DNA of 64,000 bases, from the NCBI GenBank assembly GCA_017854585.1, contig JAFMHK010000007.1, positions 1 through 64,000 on the forward strand, written 5' to 3'. Origin of the DNA: Paracoccaceae bacterium. GTDB taxonomy: Bacteria; Pseudomonadota; Alphaproteobacteria; Rhodobacterales; Rhodobacteraceae. The notes below the pieces were generated by a model. That model was not told where the DNA came from. It did not search any database and saw only the letters and a program-made list of their open reading frames with translations. Position numbers and translations under genes: made by a program. Shown here in pieces: positions 53,835 through 60,312 of this stretch. The stretch's first letter is position 1. Each line of letters opens with the position of its first letter.

Positions 53835-54119
53835 ATGACCACAATCAATTCGCAACGGTCCCACCCCGAGGGCCGCATCGGCGCAGGGCTGATCATCGGG
53901 GCGTTCGTCGTGGGTGTTGTCGCCGCTGGCCATGCAATGGGTCAGGCCGAGGGGATCGATACCGATGGCGACGGGATGGTCAGCTATACCGAGTTACTCG
54001 TCGTCATGCCCGAGGTGACCGAAAACCAGTTTGCCGAGATGGATGCCGACGCAAGCGGCTTGCTGGACGCGACCGAGTTGATGGCGGCCCAAGATGCGGG
54101 GCTGCTGCCTGCAGGCTGA
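53835..54119 (+). CDS. Small EF-hand protein, membrane-anchored or exported
   Basis: 94 residues. A hydrophobic segment (about 15-33, 'IGAGLIIGAFVVGVVAAGHA') follows a short polar N-terminus and could be an anchor or signal. Two calcium-binding EF-hand loops follow: residues 42-53 (DTDGDGMVSYTE, canonical) and 70-81 (DADASGLLDATE, canonical ligands at 1, 3, 5, 9 and 12). The protein probably binds calcium in the periplasm; no partner is obvious. Good AAGGAG ribosome site. Divergent from an ECF sigma gene. Confidence 0.85.
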   Translation: MTTINSQRSHPEGRIGAGLIIGAFVVGVVAAGHAMGQAEGIDTDGDGMVSYTELLVVMPEVTENQFAEMDADASGLLDATELMAAQDAGLLPAG

Positions 54120-54188
54120 TGCAGGTCTGTTTGTGTCTTGGAGGCAATGGGCGCGGCGTCTGGCTTCAGGCGCCGCGCCGCGATCGGG

Positions 54189-54776
54189 TCAGAATGTGGG
54201 GTCGGGAATGGGAAGATAACCCGCGCTCAAGCCACGGTTCAGCCCCCAGATCGTCTGCAGATAAGGGGCGTGTCCCAGAATGACGCTATCAAGGACCGAT
54301 TGGCCTGCGGTTTCTTGGGTCGCGTCCGTCAGCGGCATCACAGTCACGAAGGAAATCACGCCCTCGGTGCCGGCGATCTCGTAACTTGTGAAGAACGCCG
54401 CGTTCTGGTCGGCAAGGCCGACACTGCCGCGATCGCCGAAAACAAGTCCGTCGGATCCGAACCGCGTGCGGATGTCATCCAGCGTCGTTTCGCCGAAGTA
54501 CATCCCGGAGATCGGGGTGGGGGCTGTGCCTTGCGTCGCCTCCCGCCAGATTTCGATATAGAGAACATCGCCGGACGCAGCCTGTGTCGTGACCGACATC
54601 AGAAGCGGCGGATCGCTTTGCCACATGCGGTAGACAAAGCCGTCTTGCTCCTGCATCCCGACCGGCGCACCCAGATCACCGGGCAATTGGTCGTTCAGTC
54701 GGACGCCGGCCATGTCCTGTGCGGCGACGGGCATGGTTGCCAGCAGCAACAGGGCCGTCGCCGCGCGGCTGATCAT
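54189..54776 (-). CDS. Exported protein of unknown function in the ilv operon
   Basis: 195 residues. Signal peptide MISRAATALLLLATMPVAAQ. The mature part is acidic and beta-rich, with segments 'LPGDLGAPVGMQEQDGFVYR' and 'ISGMYFGETTLDDIRTRFG' that suggest a compact periplasmic domain. I recognise no family. Its ATG overlaps the ilvN stop by 4 bases, so it is translated from the ilv message although its location is outside the cytoplasm. Confidence 0.78.
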   Translation of the reverse strand: MISRAATALLLLATMPVAAQDMAGVRLNDQLPGDLGAPVGMQEQDGFVYRMWQSDPPLLMSVTTQAASGDVLYIEIWREATQGTAPTPISGMYFGETTLDDIRTRFGSDGLVFGDRGSVGLADQNAAFFTSYEIAGTEGVISFVTVMPLTDATQETAGQSVLDSVILGHAPYLQTIWGLNRGLSAGYLPIPDPTF

Positions 54777-55333
54777 TTCCCCCGCGAGATCGCGGCGACG
54801 CCGGTGCGCGCCACCTCGATCAGGCCCAAGGGGCGCATAAGGTCGGCGAATGCGTCTATCTTCTCGGGCTGGCCAGTGATTTCGAAGACAAAGGATTGCA
54901 GGGTGGAATCCACCACATTCGCACGGAAGATTTCCGCGATGCGCAGGGCCTCGACCCGGGCGTCACCTTTTCCCTGCACCTTGAACAACGCCAGCTCGCG
55001 GCTGACGGCAGGGCCTTCGACCGTCAGGTCATGCACTTCGTGCACCGGGACCATGCGGTCCAACTGCGCCTTGATCTGCTGGATTACCTGCGGGGTGCCC
55101 GAGGTCACGATCGTGATGCGCGACAGGTGCCCTTCATGGTCCACTTCGGCCACCGTCAGGCTTTCGATGTTATAACCGCGTCCCGAGAACAGGCCGATGA
55201 CACGGGCAAGCACGCCCGCCTCGTTCGCGACCAGCACTGCCAGCGTATGGGTTTCGATGACATCGGACATATGCGAGCGCAGGTCGTAGGCCGAATGGCT
55301 GGACGCGCCTTGTTCGAGATTGAGGGGGGACAT
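54773..55333 (-). CDS. ilvN: Acetolactate synthase small (regulatory) subunit
   Basis: Activates IlvB and gives valine feedback inhibition. 186 residues: N-terminal ACT domain ('TLAVLVANEAGVLARVIGLFSGRGYNIESLTV', cited as NEAGVLARVIGLFSGRGYN) and C-terminal ACT-like domain ('LMRPLGLIEVARTGVAAISRG'). The start MSPLNLEQGAS is normal for the group and has AAAGG upstream. It is separated from ilvB by a lipocalin-like gene and overlaps the exported unknown downstream. Confidence 0.95.
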   Translation of the reverse strand: MSPLNLEQGASSHSAYDLRSHMSDVIETHTLAVLVANEAGVLARVIGLFSGRGYNIESLTVAEVDHEGHLSRITIVTSGTPQVIQQIKAQLDRMVPVHEVHDLTVEGPAVSRELALFKVQGKGDARVEALRIAEIFRANVVDSTLQSFVFEITGQPEKIDAFADLMRPLGLIEVARTGVAAISRGK

Positions 55334-55371
55334 GTAAAGGGCCTTTATGTGGTTGCTTTGACGGCGCGCTT

Positions 55372-55785
55372 TCATTCAAGGCGGGCGGTGACCCGATGCC
55401 CTTGAATCTGTGCACCATGGGCGGAGAGAACGAGTGTTTGATCGTCAAGTTTTTCGATGTTGCGGCGTTGCTGGGTGCCTGTCCAATTGGGAAAGGAACA
55501 GTGCGTAACGTGATGCGCGACCTCATCCCCGGAATGAATGACCCTTCCTGCATCGCTGACATGGCGCTTCATTGATGCACTGTCTTCCGCAGGCGTTCCG
55601 CCGAAAAGATCCAGTTCTTGAAACGGGGCGCGGTCTTGCGATGAGATATGAACAAACATGAATCCGTCGGGGCTGTCGTTGATATAGCCTTGTGCATCGG
55701 GGCCAAGAGGACAGATGCGCCGATCGTCCGGCATGACGGTCTTCCGGGAGACGAGCTCCCAGGTGCCGTGCAACGATTGTTTCAT
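55372..55785 (-). CDS. Lipocalin-like domain protein
   Basis: 137 residues. N-terminal 'LHGTWELVSRKTVMPDD' is the conserved lipocalin-like (Lipocalin_5) opening, followed by 'GYINDSPDGFMFVHISSQDR' and, near the end, 'HVTHCSFPNWTGTQQRRNIE'. Such proteins bind small hydrophobic molecules; the ligand is unknown. No signal peptide, so it should be cytoplasmic. It lies between ilvB and ilvN on the same strand with short gaps (58 and 38 bases). The ATG has AGGA about 9 bases upstream; the frame stays open 29 codons further up as noise. Confidence 0.8.
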   Translation of the reverse strand: MKQSLHGTWELVSRKTVMPDDRRICPLGPDAQGYINDSPDGFMFVHISSQDRAPFQELDLFGGTPAEDSASMKRHVSDAGRVIHSGDEVAHHVTHCSFPNWTGTQQRRNIEKLDDQTLVLSAHGAQIQGHRVTARLE

Positions 55786-55843
55786 CTTACCTGTCCTTGC
55801 AAGAGGATCGGAGGCGCGGGGGCTGACCGGCCCCCGCGGCAAC

Positions 55844-57598
55844 TTAGACCAATACGCCCCCGCCAGCGCCAATCGCGTTGCGGGTATCTGCCTCGCCCAA
55901 CAGCATCTCGTTATGGGCCTTTCCCGACGGAATCATCGGAAAGCAGTTTTCGTGCTTGGTGACGAGGCAATCAAAAATGACCGGACCGTCATAGTTCAGC
56001 ATTTCCATGATCGCATCATCCAGATCGGCGGGATCTTTGCACAAGATACCCTTGCAACCAAAGGCGTCGGCCAGTTTCACGAAATCTGGCAGGGATTCCG
56101 ACCAACTGTGTGAATAGCGTTCACCGTGCAGGAGTTCTTGCCACTGGCGGACCATGCCAAGCCGTTCGTTGTTCATGATGAACTGCTTGACCGGCAGGCG
56201 GTATTGCATCGCCGTTCCCATCTCTTGCATGTTCATCAGCCAGCTGGCTTCGCCGGCCACGTTGATCACCAGCGCATCGGGGTGCGCGACCTGAACACCG
56301 ATGGATGCGGGCGTGCCGTAACCCATGGTGCCCAGACCGCCGGACGTCATCCAACGGTTTGGATCCTCGAAGCCAAGGTATTGCGCGGCCCACATCTGAT
56401 GCTGGCCCACCTCGGTGCAGATATAGCGGTCATGCCCCTTGGTCAGCGCCTCAAGCCGTTCCAGTGCGTACTGCGGTTTGATGGTTGTGGTGTCGCTTTT
56501 GTATGACAGGCATTTGACGGCCCGCCATTCCTCGATGTTGCTCCACCATTTCTTCAGGGCGGCAGAGTTGGTTTTCCGCCCGCGCGCCTTCCAGATGCGC
56601 AGCATGTCTTCCAACACATGGCCGACGTCGCCGATGATCGGGAAATCCGCATGGATCACCTTGTTGATCGAGGACGGATCGATATCGACGTGGGCCTTGA
56701 GGCTGTTGGGACTGAAGTCCGCGATGCGCCCGGTGATCCGGTCATCAAAGCGTGCGCCGATATTGATCATCAGGTCACAGCCGTGCATCGCGAGGTTTGC
56801 CTCGTACAGGCCATGCATTCCCAACATGCCCAGCCAGTTATCTCCCGATGCGGGATAGCTGCCCAGACCCATAAGGGTCGAGGTGATCGGAAAGCCCGTC
56901 GCACCGACCAGTTCGCGCAGCAGTTGGCTGGCGCGGGGGCCCGAATTGATGACGCCGCCGCCGGTGTAGAATACCGGACGCTCGGCCTTTTCCATCGCCT
57001 CGACAAGTGCCGTGATGATTTCGGGGTCACCCTTCACGCGCGGCTGGTAGTGGCTGACCTTGGCCTGCGGTTTGCCAACGTATGCCCCCGTGGCGAACTG
57101 CACGTCCTTGGGAATATCGACCAGAACGGGGCCGGGGCGGCCCGAGGTACAGATGTGGAATGCCTGATGCAGCGTATCGGCCAGCGCATCGGTTTCCTTC
57201 ACCAGCCAGTTCATCTTGGTGCAGGGCCGCGTGATCCCAACGGTATCGGCTTCCTGAAACGCGTCCGAGCCGATCATGAATGTCGGAACCTGCCCGGTCA
57301 GCACGACAATCGGGATGCTGTCCATCAACGCATCGGTCAGGCCGGTGACGGCGTTTGTGGCACCTGGTCCGGATGTCACCAGGACGACACCGGGTTTGCC
57401 GGTGGCGCGGGCATAACCTTCGGCGGCGTGAACGGCACCTTGTTCATGCCGCACCAGAATGTGCCTGATATGGTTTTGCTGAAATATCTCGTCATAGATC
57501 GGCAAGACCGCGCCGCCCGGATAGCCGAACACGGTATCCACGCCCTGTTCGCGCAAAGCCTCTACCACCATCTGTGCGCCCGTCATCTGCCGTGTCAT
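55844..57598 (-). CDS. ilvB: Acetolactate synthase large subunit
   Basis: First step of valine and leucine synthesis, and second of isoleucine, using thiamine diphosphate. 584 residues. 'GVDTVFGYPGGAVLPIYDEI', 'ILVRHEQGAVHAAEGYARA' with the catalytic Glu, 'GARFDDRITG', and the thiamine-binding 'GLGTMGYGTPASIGVQ' to 'NVAGEASWLMNMQEM' (GEAS in place of the common GDxS, as usual in this group). The ATG MTRQMTGAQ is used; an upstream ATG abuts the terminator T-run and has no ribosome site. Preceded by a leader-peptide attenuator. Confidence 0.96.
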   Translation of the reverse strand: MTRQMTGAQMVVEALREQGVDTVFGYPGGAVLPIYDEIFQQNHIRHILVRHEQGAVHAAEGYARATGKPGVVLVTSGPGATNAVTGLTDALMDSIPIVVLTGQVPTFMIGSDAFQEADTVGITRPCTKMNWLVKETDALADTLHQAFHICTSGRPGPVLVDIPKDVQFATGAYVGKPQAKVSHYQPRVKGDPEIITALVEAMEKAERPVFYTGGGVINSGPRASQLLRELVGATGFPITSTLMGLGSYPASGDNWLGMLGMHGLYEANLAMHGCDLMINIGARFDDRITGRIADFSPNSLKAHVDIDPSSINKVIHADFPIIGDVGHVLEDMLRIWKARGRKTNSAALKKWWSNIEEWRAVKCLSYKSDTTTIKPQYALERLEALTKGHDRYICTEVGQHQMWAAQYLGFEDPNRWMTSGGLGTMGYGTPASIGVQVAHPDALVINVAGEASWLMNMQEMGTAMQYRLPVKQFIMNNERLGMVRQWQELLHGERYSHSWSESLPDFVKLADAFGCKGILCKDPADLDDAIMEMLNYDGPVIFDCLVTKHENCFPMIPSGKAHNEMLLGEADTRNAIGAGGGVLV

Positions 57599-57652
57599 TG
57601 CGCGTTGTCCTTTTCTTCCTTTGCGTCCCCGCCCAAGCGGGTCATCCGACAT

Positions 57653-57677
57653 AAAAAAGCCCCCGAACTTCGGGGGC
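57653..57677 (-). terminator. Attenuator terminator in the ilvB leader
   Basis: On the minus strand GCCCCCGA pairs with TCGGGGGC around a 3-base loop and is followed by six T. It lies 55 bases before the ilvB start and 27 bases after the leader-peptide stop, the position expected of a transcription attenuator. Confidence 0.88.
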
Positions 57678-57719
57678 GCATGGGTGAGGCAGATGGCTGC
57701 CGTCTACCGACCCATGCGC
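57676..57719 (-). promoter_or_regulatory. Competing leader hairpin in the ilvB attenuator
   Basis: A perfect 10-base inverted repeat, GCGCATGGGT and ACCCATGCGC. Its upstream arm (minus strand) lies over the last codons of the leader peptide, and its downstream arm touches the base of the terminator stem (2 bases shared). A ribosome reaching or stalling in the leader peptide would change which hairpin forms. Confidence 0.7.
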
Positions 57720-57751
57720 AACTTTCCTACGACTACGAGAATGCGAGGCAT
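57704..57751 (-). CDS. ilvB leader peptide (15 aa, Ile-Leu-Val-Val-Val)
   Basis: ATG with AAGGAG 7 bases upstream opens a 15-codon frame, MPRILVVVGKLRMGR, ending in TAG. Codons 4-8 are Ile, Leu, Val, Val, Val, the products of the pathway encoded downstream. It is followed by a competing hairpin and a terminator. This is the layout of a ribosome-mediated attenuator for branched-chain amino acid genes. It is too short for usual gene finders. Confidence 0.85.
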   Translation of the reverse strand: MPRILVVVGKLRMGR

Positions 57752-57780
57752 TCTACGGCTCCTTGTTGAATTATGTGGGG

Positions 57781-57808
57781 ACATTAACAGCGCTCGGAAG
57801 GGCGTCAA
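57781..57808 (-). promoter_or_regulatory. Promoter of the ilvB operon
   Basis: TTGACG (-35) and TAATGT (-10) are separated by 16 bases on the minus strand. Transcription would start near 57774, ten bases before the leader peptide ribosome site. Confidence 0.7.
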
Positions 57809-58205
57809 CCGCCAAACGGCTGAATAATCTGTCGCACGGGTGTTTTTTTGCGCAATATTGCTGCGCTCCGCACCGAATTCCTTTGCGGAACGAAAAGATG
57901 TCCCCGATTCTTGTCAGCTTGGTCCATGGCCGGGCCTCATTGCACGGCTAGTTGCAACACAAGGTCATTGTTGCTGACCTTATGTTGCGGCCCAAGATTT
58001 TTTGTTAGCGCTCTCATGCCGGATTTCCGGGCATTCGCCGAGGTTGTGGTCGATTTTGGTCAGATTTATTTACAGAAATCGACTGTTCCGGTGCTGAAAG
58101 TTGTTTTCCTGACGCGATCCCTTCGCTAACGTGCCCTCACCTTAATCAAAGGTTGCACCGGTCCGGGGAGGGCCGAAGCAACAGTCCAAATGGGGAGGAT
58201 ACCTA
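57809..58205. other. Intergenic region upstream of the TakP-like TRAP genes
   Basis: About 400 bases between the divergent ilv and TRAP operons. It holds the long inverted repeat annotated separately, several AT-rich stretches, and GGGGAGG just before the TRAP start. I see no further gene. Confidence 0.5.
57954..57988. promoter_or_regulatory. Long inverted repeat, possible operator, before the TRAP operon
   Basis: GCAACACAAGGTCA (57954-57967) and TGACCTTATGTTGC (57975-57988) are complementary at 13 of 14 positions with a 7-base spacer. No T-run follows. It lies about 220 bases before the TRAP start. It looks more like a dyad operator than a terminator. Confidence 0.5.
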
Positions 58206-59291
58206 ATGGATCGTCGTTCTTTTCTGAGAACGTCTGCACTTGGTGGCGCGGCAGCAGCTTCGACCACACTGGCAGCACCGGCTTACGCACAGGGCAACCG
58301 GACACTGACACTGGTTACGTCGGTTCCCGATGGCTTTGCCATTTTCGATGACGCGGCTCAGCAGGCTGCCGATTACATCACCGCAATGACCGATGGTGCG
58401 CTGACCATCAACAAGATGCCCGCAGGCAGCCTTGTGGGTGCGTTCGAAGTGTTCGACGCCGTGTCTTCCGGTCAGGCCGACATGTATCACTCGGCTGATT
58501 ACTACTTCCTGAACCAGCATCCTGCATTCGCATTCTTTACTGCCGTGCCTTTCGGCATGACGGCGCAGGAAGTTGCAAACTGGTATTATCGTCGTGGTGG
58601 TCATGACCAGCACAACGAACTGGCTGGCCTGTTCAACCTGCATTCGTTCCTTTGCGGCCAGACTGCGATGCAGCCCGGCGGCTGGTTCAATGCCGAAATC
58701 ACTTCGGCTGACGACCTTCAGGGTCTGCGTTTCCGTATGCCCGGTCAGGGTGGTCAGGTGCTTGGTCGTCTTGGCGCATCGGTCCAGAACATCCCCGGCG
58801 GCGAGATCTATCAGGCGCTTGCGTCCGGCCAGATCGACGGTGCGGAATGGATCGGGCCATACGCGGACGAGCGTCTCGGCTTCCAGGAAATCACCAGCAT
58901 ATACTACGCAGCTGGCTTCCACGAGCCGGGCTCGGCGCTGACCCTGTCGTTCAACCTGGACGTCTGGGAATCGCTGACCCCGTCGCAGCAGCAGATCGTG
59001 GATGCGGCCTGCCGCGCGACCCACGCCACCAACACTGCGCTGTCGCTGGCCGAAAACGGTGCCGCACTGGCCCGTCTGCAAGGCGCAGGCGTGCAGGTTC
59101 GTCAATTCCCGAATGATGTCTGGGATGCGTTCGGTCGTGCGTCGGCCGAAGTCCGTGAAGAGAACATGGGCGACCCGATGTATGCTGCGATCGCGGAAAC
59201 CTATTTCGCCTCCATGCAGGAATCGGCAAGCTGGTACGAGCAAGCCGATGGCGAATACATGCGTCAGCGTAACCGCGTTCTGGGCTACTGA
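58206..59291 (+). CDS. TRAP transporter solute-binding protein, TakP-like (2-oxoacid type)
   Basis: 361 residues. Twin-arginine signal MDRRSFLRTSALGG with cleavage near Ala-Tyr-Ala-Gln (about 28). The sequence closely follows the TakP type known from R. sphaeroides, which binds pyruvate and other 2-oxoacids through a cation. The conserved 'QGLRFRMPGQGGQVL' holds the carboxylate-binding arginines (175/177), and the Glu214-Trp215 pair (GAEWIGPY) corresponds to the cation and substrate site. GGAGG ribosome site. First gene of a takPQM-like operon. Exact substrate is inferred. Confidence 0.9.
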   Translation: MDRRSFLRTSALGGAAAASTTLAAPAYAQGNRTLTLVTSVPDGFAIFDDAAQQAADYITAMTDGALTINKMPAGSLVGAFEVFDAVSSGQADMYHSADYYFLNQHPAFAFFTAVPFGMTAQEVANWYYRRGGHDQHNELAGLFNLHSFLCGQTAMQPGGWFNAEITSADDLQGLRFRMPGQGGQVLGRLGASVQNIPGGEIYQALASGQIDGAEWIGPYADERLGFQEITSIYYAAGFHEPGSALTLSFNLDVWESLTPSQQQIVDAACRATHATNTALSLAENGAALARLQGAGVQVRQFPNDVWDAFGRASAEVREENMGDPMYAAIAETYFASMQESASWYEQADGEYMRQRNRVLGY

Positions 59292-59395
59292 TCCAAAACT
59301 TCTTATCGCCCCGTCCGGCATACGCCGGGCGGGGCTTCAGCTATATGACTGACCGCTTGGCGCGGTAGTCGTGGTCCACGCTCGGGGGAGGCCGA

Positions 59396-60292
59396 ATGAT
59401 CGACTTCATTCTCTGGATTTTACAAAGCTTTGCCCTGGCCCCTTATCATTTGGTCATGGCGATTATCAATCCGGGGGCCTGGCTCGACTGGAGCAACCCC
59501 GAATCCTTGATGCGGTTCATCTACTACGGTGGATCATCCGAGCTTTTCTTCGTCATATTCACCACATTCATCGTGATCACAGCCTTGGGCGTGGGGTGGA
59601 AGCGATCGATCCTCTGGAACGGAGTGATCGGGCTTGAAGCCATTGCCAATTTCATTGGCCGTGTTTTTGCATGGGCCGGCCTGATCATGGTCATCCAGCA
59701 AATCGTCATCGTGTTCAGCCAACGGATCTTCGCGCAGGCATCCCTGACATTCGGTTTTGGGACGCCCATCGAATTCGACATCAGTTGGTGGGCCGAAGAG
59801 CTTAAACTTTATAACGCAATGGTCGTGTGCTTGTGCGTCACATACACGTTCGTTCAGGGCGGGCATGTGCGTGTCGACCTTGTTTACTCGGCCGTCAGCC
59901 ACCGCACCAAGCGCATTATCGACATGGTCGGCAGTCTGATCTTCATGATGCCCGCCATTGTTCTGACCTATATGTACGCATGGTTCTTCATGTGGCGTCA
60001 TCTTGTGGTTCCGAACCCATCGGCCTCGGGCACGCTGGAGCGGATGATCATGCAATCGCGTGCCTTGCGCTGGAACGTTGAAACCACCGGATTCTCTCCG
60101 AACGGGTTCAGCGCCTACTTCCTTTTCAAGGTCTTGCTGGTCCTGTTTTGCGTGCTGGTGTTCTTGCAGGCGATCGCGTTCTTCTGGCGCTCCTACCTCG
60201 AATGGCTTGAGGGCGAGGAAAGTGCGGGCAAGTACCTTGATAAAGATACACTTGGCGATCCGGAGGCCGAATTGGCCGCCGCGATTCATTAA
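59396..60292 (+). CDS. TRAP transporter small permease, enlarged (TakQ-like)
   Basis: 298 residues, against about 160-200 for ordinary DctQ. Two extra N-terminal hydrophobic helices (about 1-25 and 45-65) come before the DctQ core ('VCLCVTYTFVQGGHVRVDLVYSAVSHR', cited as YTFVQGGHVRVDLVYS). A soluble loop (about 205-240) and a charged C-terminal tail follow. The ATG has AGGC/GGAGG-like bases upstream (GGGGGAGG). It lies 104 bases after the binding protein and 20 before the large permease. Confidence 0.88.
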   Translation: MIDFILWILQSFALAPYHLVMAIINPGAWLDWSNPESLMRFIYYGGSSELFFVIFTTFIVITALGVGWKRSILWNGVIGLEAIANFIGRVFAWAGLIMVIQQIVIVFSQRIFAQASLTFGFGTPIEFDISWWAEELKLYNAMVVCLCVTYTFVQGGHVRVDLVYSAVSHRTKRIIDMVGSLIFMMPAIVLTYMYAWFFMWRHLVVPNPSASGTLERMIMQSRALRWNVETTGFSPNGFSAYFLFKVLLVLFCVLVFLQAIAFFWRSYLEWLEGEESAGKYLDKDTLGDPEAELAAAIH

Positions 60293-60312
60293 AGAAAAAG
60301 GCGGGGAAAGCC

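Noticed and set aside
53678-54283. A 201-codon frame overlapping the EF-hand gene
   Set aside because: The EF-hand frame has a good ribosome site and two canonical calcium loops; the other frame is compositionally noise.
56618-57769. A 383-codon frame antisense to ilvB
   Set aside because: Lies entirely opposite a complete ilvB and its leader; no domain features.
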